A stretch of DNA of 55,993 nucleotides from Chloroflexi bacterium TSY (GTDB lineage Bacteria > Chloroflexota > Anaerolineae > Caldilineales > Caldilineaceae). The notes under the pieces were generated by a model. The model saw only the letters and a program-made list of their open reading frames with translations, did not search any database and was not told where the DNA came from. This document shows, in pieces, positions 45,616 through 54,787 of this stretch (positions are counted from its first letter, which is position 1; every line of letters begins with the position of its first letter). The stretch covers positions 1-55,993 of the forward strand of contig JAHBNG010000101.1 of NCBI GenBank assembly GCA_019217005.1. The letters are read 5' to 3'. Position numbers and translations under genes: made by a program.

Positions 45616-48414
45616 TTGACGAATGATACAGAATCTCAAGGAGGCTCAACGAATCACACTGGCGATCAAGTCGTAGGTCAGCAAGTTGAAACGATCAGGA
45701 ATGAAAAGGAGACTTTTTTTGACAGCATCACTCAGCTGAATGCGGATTTGATAGCATTAGAGCTTGCGAAACCAAAAGGGAAAATCCCCAGATGGCTATG
45801 GGGGACTATTGCTCTCCTCCTCATTGGCGTCATCATCTATGTCACCTGGCGATTCGGAAGTCAAATTCTAGGATTTGCGAACGAAACTCTTCAATCTGCC
45901 CGGGGGCAGCCGAAGTGGTGGATCCGGATATCAATTTTTGTAGCAATTGTTGGTATCTACCCACTGGCTTATCTTGCTTATGCGAGCTTTGGGGCTGAAA
46001 CAAAACGGGAGCGTCTGCGCGAAGAGTTTGAGCTGTTCGGTCTGGTCAGTGAGCAAAGATTAGAAGAGACCGTGAACAAACTATACGCGACGGCATATGG
46101 GTGGCAACAGTTCGCTGCTTATATTTTGTTGATTGTTGCAGTTAGTTTCTTTGTGTATCTCCTCTATTTTCAACAACCTGACCTACCCTCACCCACCAAA
46201 GAAGTGGCGCTTGTGGTGATCTACGGATTTCTTGGCGTGTATGTGTTTTCGGTTCAGGAATTGGTGAGGCGATATAATACATTTGACTTGCAGCCTCAAG
46301 TTTATAGTTCAATTCTTGTTCGTTTCTTGATTGCATTGCCCATTGTATTTATTCTCGCGACCGTCTTCTTTTCAGCAAACCCACCCTCGGTGGACGGTCA
46401 GATCAACGTCGCACTCGATCCCGATATTGAAACATCTGGCCTGGTTGAAGTGCCATTGCCTGATGATGCGACACTCGTGCTTTCAAACGCAGATGCGCCA
46501 ATCGCCGGGTGGATCGTGATCGTTGCATTCGCCGTGGGTGTTTTTCCAAGCACTGGTTTAAGATGGTTGGTCATGCAGGCAAACAGGATTCTGAATCCGC
46601 CTACACGCCAAGCAGACGAGTTGTCGCTTCGAAATATCTTGGGCATCAGCACATGGCATGAAAATCGGCTGTCCGTTATGGGAATCGACGATGCGCAAAA
46701 TTTAGCGACTGCCGATATGCTCAAGTTGCTATTGACGACTCAATTTGATACGCAGCAAGTTGCAAACTGGATTGATCAGGCAATCTTATACGTTAAAGTA
46801 GGCGACAAGATCAGCCGCTTCCGAGAAGCAAAGATTACGACGTTTCATGAATATCTTGAAACACTCGAGAAAATGGGGATTCAGTCGGAGCGCAATCGCA
46901 TACTAAATGAAATTGCTGAGGGTAGAAATGAAGCTCCGCAGAATACGGTCGAACAACCGGATGATCCGTTGCAAAGGGCCAAATTGGCCACTGTGCTTGG
47001 GCTGGCTGATGCAGACGAATTGCTCCGCCTCAGTGATCATTCGAATTACCCAAACTTTACCCACATTTCGCTCTACTATGAGGGAGCGGCTCGGGTCGGT
47101 AGCCAACGTGCAGAATCATCCCTCCAACGCTTGATTCGTGTAGGCGTCATTGATCGTACTTGGGTATCGCGGCTGATCAATCCTGCCCACCAAAAGGAAT
47201 TGCTCAACGAACTTCGACGGCTTCTACAGCAACCTCGCAGTCGCTTTAACGATCCTGAATATTGTACGAAACTTGGCATTATCTATTATAAGCTACAAAG
47301 GCTCTCGAAGGCAGAGATTATTTTTACAAGGTCGATTCGGCTAGATGAAAACTTTGCTGATGCTTATTTTGGGAGAAGTCACGTCTATCTGGATCAGGAG
47401 AAATTCGAACAAGCCATTTGGGATATTACCAAGGCCATCGAGCTAAAACCCCATGATGCAGAGATCTATAATCATCGCGGCACAATTTATCTGCAAATGA
47501 AGCGATATGATAGAGCCGTCGCAGATCTGGACACTGCCCTTGAGCTAGACCACCAAATGGCGATCGCATATTACAACCGTGCTGGCGCTCATAACGCCAG
47601 GGGTGATCATCGTTCCGCGCTTCTCGATTTGGAAAATGCTAAGTTGCTGGGGTATGACGCGTATGGACTATGGCATCTATGGGGTTTGGTATTGGTAACC
47701 ACGAATAAATATACTGGGGCTGTTGAAAAGTTTTCCCATGCTATTACGCGTAATCAATATTCGACCGACGAACTGATTGAGCTGGATGATATGGTTATCA
47801 AGTCTTTAGTTGCTGAGGCGTACGCCAATCGTGGTGGCGCTTATTTCGGTCTTGGCGTAAAATATATAGATGAAGCGGAACAGGATCTGAATACGGCTGT
47901 TAGATTGAATCAGGAACTGTACCAATCATTCAATTTACTAGGGCAAATTTCTGAGAGACGTGGAGACTACAATGGGGCCGTTGAACATTATAAAAGAGCA
48001 CTGAGCATCAACCAGGATCACTTTGCCATAAGTTATAATCTTGTAGATCTTCTATATAAGATGCAGGCGCTCGATGAAGCGCGTATAGAGTTCCGCAAAT
48101 TATGGCAGAGATCAGAGTCAAATCAATTGCTACACGCAGATCAAAGCAGAATAGAAAATCTAGCGGCACGATTTCAGGCATCATCGTCACATCTACGCCG
48201 GTGCAAAGAGAATCTCGAATCATACAGTGAACTTAACGATGCTCAAGGAAAAGCTCGTGCACTGCGCCAAATCGGTGATTTATATAGGGATAGAGGAAAT
48301 ACTCAGTTGGCTATCGAGAACTACAACAGAGCAAAGAAATTGTATATAGATTTTAAAGACGATGAGCAGCAAAAGGCAGTCCAGGCGGAGATCGATAAGT
48401 TCACAGCATCGTAG
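45616..48414 (+). CDS. Six-TM protein with C-terminal TPR repeats and an N-terminal GDQVVGQQ motif
   Basis: 932 aa, TTG start 7 bases behind GGAGG. The cytoplasmic N-terminus contains NHTGDQVVGQQVETIRNE, a Gly/Asp/Gln/Val motif like those placed before domains of bacterial conflict proteins. Membrane helices follow at about residues 57-80 (LWGTIALLLIGVIIYVTW), 100-122, 160-178, 194-215, 233-255 and 295-318. A linker region (about 320-540) has two helical-hairpin-like stretches (ATVLGLADADELLRLSDHSN). TPRs occupy about 550-932, for example AEIYNHRGTIYLQMKRYDRA and ALRQIGDLYRDRGNTQLAIE. Probably a membrane-anchored scaffold recruiting partners through TPRs. No enzyme domain recognised. Confidence 0.8.
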   Translation: MTNDTESQGGSTNHTGDQVVGQQVETIRNEKETFFDSITQLNADLIALELAKPKGKIPRWLWGTIALLLIGVIIYVTWRFGSQILGFANETLQSARGQPKWWIRISIFVAIVGIYPLAYLAYASFGAETKRERLREEFELFGLVSEQRLEETVNKLYATAYGWQQFAAYILLIVAVSFFVYLLYFQQPDLPSPTKEVALVVIYGFLGVYVFSVQELVRRYNTFDLQPQVYSSILVRFLIALPIVFILATVFFSANPPSVDGQINVALDPDIETSGLVEVPLPDDATLVLSNADAPIAGWIVIVAFAVGVFPSTGLRWLVMQANRILNPPTRQADELSLRNILGISTWHENRLSVMGIDDAQNLATADMLKLLLTTQFDTQQVANWIDQAILYVKVGDKISRFREAKITTFHEYLETLEKMGIQSERNRILNEIAEGRNEAPQNTVEQPDDPLQRAKLATVLGLADADELLRLSDHSNYPNFTHISLYYEGAARVGSQRAESSLQRLIRVGVIDRTWVSRLINPAHQKELLNELRRLLQQPRSRFNDPEYCTKLGIIYYKLQRLSKAEIIFTRSIRLDENFADAYFGRSHVYLDQEKFEQAIWDITKAIELKPHDAEIYNHRGTIYLQMKRYDRAVADLDTALELDHQMAIAYYNRAGAHNARGDHRSALLDLENAKLLGYDAYGLWHLWGLVLVTTNKYTGAVEKFSHAITRNQYSTDELIELDDMVIKSLVAEAYANRGGAYFGLGVKYIDEAEQDLNTAVRLNQELYQSFNLLGQISERRGDYNGAVEHYKRALSINQDHFAISYNLVDLLYKMQALDEARIEFRKLWQRSESNQLLHADQSRIENLAARFQASSSHLRRCKENLESYSELNDAQGKARALRQIGDLYRDRGNTQLAIENYNRAKKLYIDFKDDEQQKAVQAEIDKFTAS

Positions 48415-48511
48415 TCCATCTACCGGGGAATCGTGTTCAAACAGAATTTACAATCGTGATAGAATAGTCACTTTGAATTGCGTCCGTATCGAATTTATAG
48501 CGGGAGGAAAT

Positions 48512-49180
48512 ATGAGCACAAAGAAAGATCAGGCCTTGCGAAAACTCATCGCTAATCATAGAGAGGAATTAGCCGAATGGGAAACGCGAAAAGCAACGCT
48601 TGGATCCCCTACACCTGATTATATTGAAGAGAAAATTAGTGCACTGACAGTGCGTATTGATGAATTACGCTCTCAATTATCTGATGAGAATGAGATGGAA
48701 CCTGACACGTTAGAAGCAGATAGCAACGTGATGGCCAAGAATATTTCTGGTAGCAATGTTACACAGACCGAAGCTCTGAGTACTCAGATTGGTGTTGACA
48801 AGATACGTGGCGATCAATATCAGGTTGGTAGTATCTCGGGTACAGATATTTTCGTTGGACAAAGTCAACAAGCCAGTATAAATATAGCTAGTGTCAGTAG
48901 TCAGACTGCACTGGAGCCGATGTTTGAGCCACTGATTGCTACACTTCAAGATCTTCCATCATCTCAGAAAGATGTCGCCACGCAGAAAGCGATGGCTTTG
49001 CGGGCCGAAGTGGCCAGAGGTGATGACGCAGACGATGAAGTGATAGCCGGCCTCCTTCAGGACCTGGTCTCTACTGCACCGGATATCATCAAAACCATCA
49101 GAACTGTATTTCATACACCTCCGGCTGGGATTCGAATAGGGCCAGCGACACGATATGTTTTGAAGCGAATGGGGATTTGA
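48512..49180 (+). CDS. Small protein with coiled coil and Gly/Gln/Val beta-motif; partner of the TM-TPR protein
   Basis: 222 aa from ATG 48512 with GGGAGG upstream. Residues 1-60 form a charged coiled coil (HREELAEWETRKATLG, ISALTVRIDELRSQL). Residues about 75-130 are a low-charge beta-rich stretch (SGSNVTQ, DKIRGDQYQVGSISGTDIFV, GQSQQASINIAS). The QVG core resembles RHIM-like or other amyloid signalling motifs, which need testing. The C-terminus (VSTAPDIIKTIRTVF then GPATRYVLKRMGI) is an amphipathic end seen in effector-associated proteins. Lies 97 bp behind the TM-TPR gene. No enzymatic domain; an adaptor role is inference. Confidence 0.7.
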   Translation: MSTKKDQALRKLIANHREELAEWETRKATLGSPTPDYIEEKISALTVRIDELRSQLSDENEMEPDTLEADSNVMAKNISGSNVTQTEALSTQIGVDKIRGDQYQVGSISGTDIFVGQSQQASINIASVSSQTALEPMFEPLIATLQDLPSSQKDVATQKAMALRAEVARGDDADDEVIAGLLQDLVSTAPDIIKTIRTVFHTPPAGIRIGPATRYVLKRMGI

Positions 49181-49255
49181 AGCTATCCATTTGAAAACGG
49201 GAGTTTTGAGATTAGAGATTGGAGATTGGCTGCCAGCGTGGAAAATCTCTAGACT

Positions 49256-49470
49256 CAGTAGATCCAAATTTCAGGTTTTGAGAGAGAATTCTGGCTAAAC
49301 AGTTGACATAAATACAAATTTGCCGGTCGATATCTAGTTTTTGCGTTAGATTTGGGCGATTTTCAGATATGAAATAGGTTGTTTTCTGTAACCGAAATCT
49401 GAATAAATGACTCCAAAATCCCTGCAATCTCGACTGAAAATAGCCAAAAACGCCAAATTTGGATCTACTG
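49256..49470 (-). repeat. MITE M1, reverse-orientation copy
   Basis: Complete 215 bp with both ends. Flanks are AGACT (49251-49255) and AGTCT (49471-49475), differing at one position, so the 5-bp target duplication is imperfect here. Located in the gap between converging genes; harms nothing visible. Confidence 0.92.
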
Positions 49471-49511
49471 AGTCTCCAATCCCAATGAAACTCGTTTTCA
49501 TTCTGAACCGA

Positions 49512-50459
49512 TCATAACGATAACCAATACGCTGCAACCCTGTCATGAACGATCGCTTCCACGCAACTGGCTCCATCATTGGCTGCTGCCACGATACCAC
49601 TAAAGCCTGTTTTGGCATCACCGACTATGTAAAGACCCTCAATACTTGTTTTACCCGATTCATCCGCATCCAACATTTCCATTCCCCAGACAGATGCTGT
49701 TTTTAGCACACCCAGTTTTTCCGGTAGATACGTAGAGGGCTCTTGATATGTATTCATCAGGAAACCAGCTTCGCGCGCCACTTTCGCTCCGTTCTCCAAT
49801 AATACAAACTGTAATCCCCCTTGATCGTCAGCCATTAGCTCCGCAATCGGCTCTTCTACGACGGAGATACCTCCATTCTGCAATAAGCGCTTGTTCTCCG
49901 CTGAAATTGCCTGTTTGCCGTTTGTGAAAATAATGAGATCATTTGACCAGTTGGCAATGATTTTGGCGAATTCCAGCGCTATCTCCGTATCGTCAAAGAG
50001 CGCCAATTTCTGTCCGCGATGTTCCCACCCATCACAAAACGGACAAGGATAGACGCTTTTCCCATAAACCTTCTCGATTCCAGGAAGGTTGCTTTTCCCA
50101 ACGTCCTCTTTATATCCCGTCGCAAAAATAATATTATCTGTTGTAAAGGTCTTCCCGTCACCCGTCGTAACTTGGAACCCCTTTTCGAGTTTTTCAACGT
50201 CGGTCACGAAACCTTTCATGTAAGTAACCGTGTCGTACTTTTCTAACTGCTGCTTGGCGATCTCCATTAGCTCTAACGGATGAACGCCATCACGCGTCAA
50301 AAATCCGTGCGAGGCGGTGGTCACCATATTTCGCGGACTTTCAGCATTGACAACAAGGGTATTGAGCAGCGCCCGTCCAGCAACCAAAGCCGCACTCATT
50401 CCAGCCGGTCCACCACCCACGATCACGAGATCACAGTTTTCGTTTGTCATCTGTTGCAT
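49512..50459 (-). CDS. Thioredoxin reductase-like NAD(P)/FAD oxidoreductase
   Basis: 315 aa from ATG 50459 (MQQMTNENCDLVIVGGGPAG), with AAAAGGAG upstream; the longer reading is not supported. FAD-binding GGGPAGMSAALVAGR, CxxC redox pair in YPCPFCDGWEHRG, and the C-terminal FAD segment EGLYIVGDAKTGFSGIVAAA. The NADPH domain's usual GxGxxA is weak (ALFDDTEIALEFAK), so pyridine-nucleotide use may differ. Belongs to the small pyridine disulfide reductases without a Trx partner domain. Divergent from and probably controlled by the TetR gene. Confidence 0.9.
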   Translation of the reverse strand: MQQMTNENCDLVIVGGGPAGMSAALVAGRALLNTLVVNAESPRNMVTTASHGFLTRDGVHPLELMEIAKQQLEKYDTVTYMKGFVTDVEKLEKGFQVTTGDGKTFTTDNIIFATGYKEDVGKSNLPGIEKVYGKSVYPCPFCDGWEHRGQKLALFDDTEIALEFAKIIANWSNDLIIFTNGKQAISAENKRLLQNGGISVVEEPIAELMADDQGGLQFVLLENGAKVAREAGFLMNTYQEPSTYLPEKLGVLKTASVWGMEMLDADESGKTSIEGLYIVGDAKTGFSGIVAAANDGASCVEAIVHDRVAAYWLSL

Positions 50460-50482
50460 AGTCTGTTCTCCTTTTGACAAAA

Positions 50483-50502
50483 ATGTTACTGTTATGTAAC
50501 AT
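50483..50502. promoter_or_regulatory. Operator palindrome ATGTTAC-N6-GTAACAT
   Basis: Perfect 7-bp arms spaced by 6, located just downstream of the -10 of the flavoprotein promoter. A further half site GTAACAT lies at about 50554. Placement over the start of transcription suits repression by the adjacent TetR protein. Confidence 0.7.
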
Positions 50503-50508
50503 AAGTGT

Positions 50509-50537
50509 AGTATATCATGATGTTTGATAAATGTCAA
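50509..50537 (-). promoter_or_regulatory. Sigma-70-type promoter of the flavoprotein gene
   Basis: On the minus strand: -35 TTGACA (50537-50532), 17-bp spacer, -10 TATACT (50514-50509). Near-perfect consensus, about 50 bases upstream of the ATG at 50459. Confidence 0.75.
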
Positions 50538-50714
50538 TAATGATACAGAAACGTAACATTGTCCCGGGAATCAATCCAAAAGGTAGTTGCGAGCCCAGTT
50601 CAATCGGATCTTATGTGGCTGACATAGAGGAGCCATTTTACCACGGAGGAAATGAAGAGAACGCACTGAGGGCGCACGCTAAATGTCAACAGAGACTAAA
50701 GTGGAAAGACACGA

Positions 50715-51260
50715 ATGAATAAGACTCAACAGAAAATCTTGAACGCGGCATTTGACGTTTTGGCGCAAGATTTTTCCGCGCCGCTCGACAAGATTGCCGA
50801 AGTTGCCGGCGTCACGCGCATGACGCTGCATCGTTATTTCAATAATCGAGATGTGCTGATCCAGGTAGCGGGGCTTGAGATGATTCGCTTGGGTATTTCT
50901 ATTATCGACGAGGCCGTTACGCATCACGACCATCCACGCGAGCAGTTGAAAGAGATCGTCATGCATGCATCACAAATGGGTGAGCGCTTTCACTTCCTTA
51001 CACATGCATCGGAAGTAATCGAGCACGAAGCGTTTGGCCCACTCTTTCAAGAACTGGAGAACAAAATGACAGAGATTATTGAGTCACTGCGCGAGGAGGG
51101 ATTGATCGAAAAAGAAGTACCAAACGCATGGATTCTTCATTTATATGGCGGGGTTTTGACGGCAGCGTGGAGTTCAATGCGCGATGGGGCTGTTGCACCC
51201 AGAGATATTCCGTTGCTCGCGTGGCGCTCCTTTGCCCAAGGAATATTGACTGGTGAGTGA
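50715..51260 (+). CDS. TetR-family transcriptional regulator
   Basis: 181 aa. N-terminal helix-turn-helix: KTQQKILNAAFDVLAQDFSA, LDKIAEVAGVTRMTLHRYFN. The C-terminal ligand domain is variable (ASEVIEHEAFGPLFQELENK, YGGVLTAAWSSMRDG). Divergent from the flavoprotein gene 255 bp away, with the operator palindrome between. A redox or xenobiotic ligand is plausible. Between the two genes near 50570-50700 there is a repeat fragment similar to 34444-34522. Confidence 0.92.
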   Translation: MNKTQQKILNAAFDVLAQDFSAPLDKIAEVAGVTRMTLHRYFNNRDVLIQVAGLEMIRLGISIIDEAVTHHDHPREQLKEIVMHASQMGERFHFLTHASEVIEHEAFGPLFQELENKMTEIIESLREEGLIEKEVPNAWILHLYGGVLTAAWSSMRDGAVAPRDIPLLAWRSFAQGILTGE

Positions 51261-51460
51261 TACCGTCTTCCGGGAATCGAGATTGCTTAATTCTCGATCT
51301 GTCATGTACAATGCACTTTAGAGATACTCAGATTTTCAGAGCCCGCCCTGAGTCCTCGAAGGGATTTATCTGAGTGAATCTGTGAAATCCGAGTACATTG
51401 ATTTCTTAAATCTTTGTTTCCTTATCATTCAGCCCTTCATGACTTTTATAGAGGTTTCCG

Positions 51461-52519
51461 ATGACGATTAAAGTAGGCATCCTGGGGTTTGCCCACGGAC
51501 ACGTTGGTTCGTACTGCCAGAAATGGACGCAGGACTCAGCATTTGGCATTGACCCGGTTGCTGGTTGGGATCACGATCAAGAGCGATTGACCAAGAATAC
51601 TGATGCTTTTGAGATCCAAGCCTTTGATTCCTTGGATGAATGTCTAGCCCATCCAGAACTGCAAGCGGTGATGATCGGTGCCGAGACCTCCATGCACGCT
51701 GACCTTGTTGAGAAGGCTGCGGCTGCTGGCAAAACGATTGCGCTGCAAAAACCGATGGCCATTACCATGAATGAAGCCAATCGCATTGTAAATGCCGTCA
51801 ATCAGTACGAGGTCCCTTTCACGATGGCCTGGCAAATGCGTGTCGATCCGCAAAACGCACAAATCAAGGAGTTGCTCGACAATGGCACTCTCGGCCAGAT
51901 CTTCATGGTTCGTCGTCGACATGGCCTGCCAGCGCAACGCTGGGATGTGGCAAATATGTGGCACTTCGATGCCGCCCTGAATCGGGACATCTGGGCCGAT
52001 GACGCTGCGCACCCCATCGACTTCATCTATTGGCTTCTGGGCGAACCCGAAAGCGTGATGGCCGAGATGTCATCCCTATCAGACCCCCAAGTTCCCAATG
52101 CGCATGGCGTGGCACTTTTTCGCTACCCCCATGGCATCTTGGCCGAGGTATCCTGCTCATTTGCTTGTCTAGCTGCCGAAAACACGACCGAGGTCATCGG
52201 CATGAACGGTTCCATCGTTCAGAACTATGGCGATGTCCCGAGCTGCAATGTGCCTCGCCCTCCAGATGTGCCAGGACTGAAATGGTATACGGAAGAGAAC
52301 CAGGATTGGGCCGTCAGCGACATTTCCAGCCCATCCAGTCACGGCGACCGCATTGCCAATCTCTCGCAACCACTGGCCGATTTCTTCCACGGTCGTCGTC
52401 TCCCCATTGCCACCGCTGAAGAGGGGCAAATCGCGCTACGCATGGTACTTGCCTGCTATATATCTAGCCGTGAAGGGCGAAGAGTTCGGTTAGATGAGCC
52501 AGCGATTGAGCAGGTTTAG
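51461..52519 (+). CDS. Gfo/Idh/MocA-family oxidoreductase
   Basis: 352 aa. N-terminal Rossmann strand MTIKVGILGFAHGHVGSYCQ with a changed dinucleotide loop (GFAHGHVG in place of GxGxxG), then AGKTIALQKPMAITMNEANR carrying the family's EKP-like KP motif (here QKP). C-terminal alpha/beta domain with DDAAHPIDFIYWLLGEPESV, including the conserved HxxD (AHPID). Acts on a sugar or polyol with NAD(P). Stands alone; the 200 bp upstream has a dispersed repeat (GGATTTATCTGAGTGAATCT region) and no gene. Confidence 0.9.
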   Translation: MTIKVGILGFAHGHVGSYCQKWTQDSAFGIDPVAGWDHDQERLTKNTDAFEIQAFDSLDECLAHPELQAVMIGAETSMHADLVEKAAAAGKTIALQKPMAITMNEANRIVNAVNQYEVPFTMAWQMRVDPQNAQIKELLDNGTLGQIFMVRRRHGLPAQRWDVANMWHFDAALNRDIWADDAAHPIDFIYWLLGEPESVMAEMSSLSDPQVPNAHGVALFRYPHGILAEVSCSFACLAAENTTEVIGMNGSIVQNYGDVPSCNVPRPPDVPGLKWYTEENQDWAVSDISSPSSHGDRIANLSQPLADFFHGRRLPIATAEEGQIALRMVLACYISSREGRRVRLDEPAIEQV

Positions 52520-52548
52520 ACCGATCATGTGATGTCCACAGGAATAGC

Positions 52549-54216
52549 TCAACGATCATATTTCACGTGCACCATCTGATCTGCAACCGCTTCACTAACA
52601 ACTTGCTCTTTTCCATTGGGCCAAATAATGTGGAGGTCTGCCATTGTGGCCGCCCCCAAACCGAAATGGAGCGCAGTATCATTTCCCGCCCCAAGACTGG
52701 AACCGCATCGTACATCTCGCATTTGTACCAAACCATCAGAAGTGGTCAGGTAAACTTTGGTGCCAATTGCATCACGGTTGACGGGCCCATCACCCACAAG
52801 GCGGATGGTCAGCCAATGATTGTCTGTTTGCGTAGCCCCTAGATTGCGGTAAAGCAGATAACTCTGGTTCCAGTTGCCTAGTATAAAATCGACCCAGCCA
52901 TCTTTGTCGTAGTCGGCAGTTGCGATTCCCATACTGGGCAGTGACTCGGAGACCAACGCGCTGCGGCTTACATTGTCGAACCGACCATTCTTCAAGTTCC
53001 GAAACAGGTAGTTGGGTGCGCTCAGATGCATACTGCCTTCGTATAATTGAAATTCAGTGGTCGTCAAAAACAGATCCAGCCAGCCGTCGTTGTCGTAGTC
53101 AAAGAAATCTGTGCCCCATCCCACCAAGTCACCAGGCCCCACACCGACCCGTGCCCGAAGCGCTTCATCGCCAAATGTACCATTGCCTGAGTTACGCAGC
53201 AGCGCCATCGGTCGCACCATATTCGACAGATAGAGGTCAAGGTCCAAATCATTATCATAATCGCCGACAGCAATACCCATACCATTCATCACCAGATTGG
53301 CACCGCTTGGCTCCGAAATATCGGTCCAGCACCAGTGACCACAACCTCTGCCATCGTTGCGCCACAGCACATTGCCAATCGGGTTTTGCAACATATCATT
53401 GACTACGTAGAGGTCCAGATCGCCATCATTCTCTACATCAACAAAGCTGACAGCAAAGCCTGCACCCAACAGCTTGTCAACGTTCAAAGCTGATGAGACA
53501 TCCTCGAACGTGCCGTCACCTCGATTGTGATAGAGCCGGTCCTGAGCCAACGTATGGTCGACCGGATCGCATTTGGGAAAGCAGGACCAGTTGGTCACGT
53601 AGAGATCCAACCAACCGTCATTATCATAGTCAGCCCAAGCAGCAGATGTCCCTTTGCCCGTATCGCCAATTCCGCTCTCAATGGTGACGTTGCGGAAACC
53701 GTTCCCTTGTTCATTGTGAAATAGTTGATTTGCACCGTAGGCCAACACAAACAGATCGCGCCACCCATCGTTGTCATAATCGGCCCAGATCGCGCCACCC
53801 GTCATCAGCTCCGGCAAGCGAACGCTCTCGGCAAAATCGGACGGGCTAAATGTCCCATCACCGTTGTTGTGCAGGAGTGTGTTGGCGTCTAAATTACCGG
53901 TCATATAGAGATCGAGCCACCCATCATTGTCGTAATCTCCCCAAGCCTGACCGATGGCCATATATCCATCGGTAAAAGGTTTCGTCTGGCTGTATTCATT
54001 CCAGGTGGCGCGATGAGTGGCCGTTACGCCAGCTTGCCTGCTGACATCTCGAAAAATAGGGAGATTTGATTCCGGTGATGCGGCTGACATTGGCGATGCG
54101 GCTGGCAAAGCAGATTCAGTTTCAATTGGCCGAACTAGCAGTGGTCGAAACTGGCACGCCAAGAGCAGGGTAGAGGTGAGTATGACGATATAGAGAAGGA
54201 CGAAAGACTTTAACAT
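52549..54216 (-). CDS. Lipoprotein with FG-GAP/VCBS-type repeats and ASPIC/UnbV C-terminus (CRTAC1-like)
   Basis: 555 aa from ATG 54216, giving signal MLKSFVLLYIVILTSTLLLA with lipobox LLLAC; a longer frame adds 25 poorly supported residues. The mature part has at least nine repeats of the type 'ADYDNDGWLDLYVTN ... LYHNRGDGTFEDVS' (DxDxDGxxD calcium-binding loops, e.g. YDNDGWRDLFV, NDGDLDLYVVND), forming a beta-propeller. The end, LHFGLGAATMADLHIIWPNG, is an ASPIC/UnbV module. Extracellular, membrane anchored, probably for adhesion or glycan/protein binding. Confidence 0.92.
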   Translation of the reverse strand: MLKSFVLLYIVILTSTLLLACQFRPLLVRPIETESALPAASPMSAASPESNLPIFRDVSRQAGVTATHRATWNEYSQTKPFTDGYMAIGQAWGDYDNDGWLDLYMTGNLDANTLLHNNGDGTFSPSDFAESVRLPELMTGGAIWADYDNDGWRDLFVLAYGANQLFHNEQGNGFRNVTIESGIGDTGKGTSAAWADYDNDGWLDLYVTNWSCFPKCDPVDHTLAQDRLYHNRGDGTFEDVSSALNVDKLLGAGFAVSFVDVENDGDLDLYVVNDMLQNPIGNVLWRNDGRGCGHWCWTDISEPSGANLVMNGMGIAVGDYDNDLDLDLYLSNMVRPMALLRNSGNGTFGDEALRARVGVGPGDLVGWGTDFFDYDNDGWLDLFLTTTEFQLYEGSMHLSAPNYLFRNLKNGRFDNVSRSALVSESLPSMGIATADYDKDGWVDFILGNWNQSYLLYRNLGATQTDNHWLTIRLVGDGPVNRDAIGTKVYLTTSDGLVQMRDVRCGSSLGAGNDTALHFGLGAATMADLHIIWPNGKEQVVSEAVADQMVHVKYDR

Positions 54217-54363
54217 GCGAATTGACGCTTCTTTTGTGAGAATTTTAGTGATATCCCTGATTTTGATGGTATGATGTGAGAACCCCAGCACGGTGTAGAA
54301 TAAACTTATTGATAACCAAGCTGTTACACAATTTGTGGTATATCACTAAAGTAGCAGGTAAGA

Positions 54364-54442
54364 ACCTATTCGAAAAGTGGTTGTGAGTGCCGACCAGCTT
54401 CCTAGGTAAGAATGCATTGTTACAGAACTTTTCGGATAAGCA
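54364..54442. repeat. Palindromic repeat P2, copy 3
   Basis: Ends CCTATTCGAAAAGTGGTTG and GAACTTTTCGGATAAGCA, inner CAGCTTCCTAGGTAAG. A half copy of P1 (GTTACACAATTTGTGGTATA) lies just left. The gap 54217-54787 otherwise contains IS110-related noncoding DNA and no gene. Confidence 0.7.
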
Positions 54443-54667
54443 CTAAGTACACTGTCAACCAAGTTTTCGATGTTTTCCCTGCATCTTTGCGCGAAAGTGG
54501 GCAAGACCTTCCCGGACACGCTTAGTCAGTAAGAGAGATACCAAATAGGCGCGTTGAAAAGAGTCGGAAAAAATCAACAATTCCGACTTTATGTAAACTT
54601 GGGTATTGAGCTGGTAGCAAGTAGACATAAGAGAGAAATCAAAGGCAATCAAGAAAAAAAACAGTAG

Positions 54668-54766
54668 CAGCAAAAGTCGGGGTACAAATTTTTCATGCAA
54701 ACAGAGGGCTGCTCTAGGATTTCACCCCTTATGGTCATTTTTTGTACCCGACTTTTGCCGTAGCTG
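54668..54766. repeat. Inverted repeat in the noncoding end of the IS110-type element
   Basis: Left arm CAGCAAAAGTCGGGGTACAA, right arm complementary (TTTGTACCCGACTTTTGCC then GTAGCTG), about 50 bases apart, just behind the transposase stop. Might mark the element end or form part of a structured guide (bridge/seek-type) RNA. Element boundaries are not determined. Confidence 0.4.
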
Positions 54767-54787
54767 AAAAAAAAGAAAGCAGAAAAA

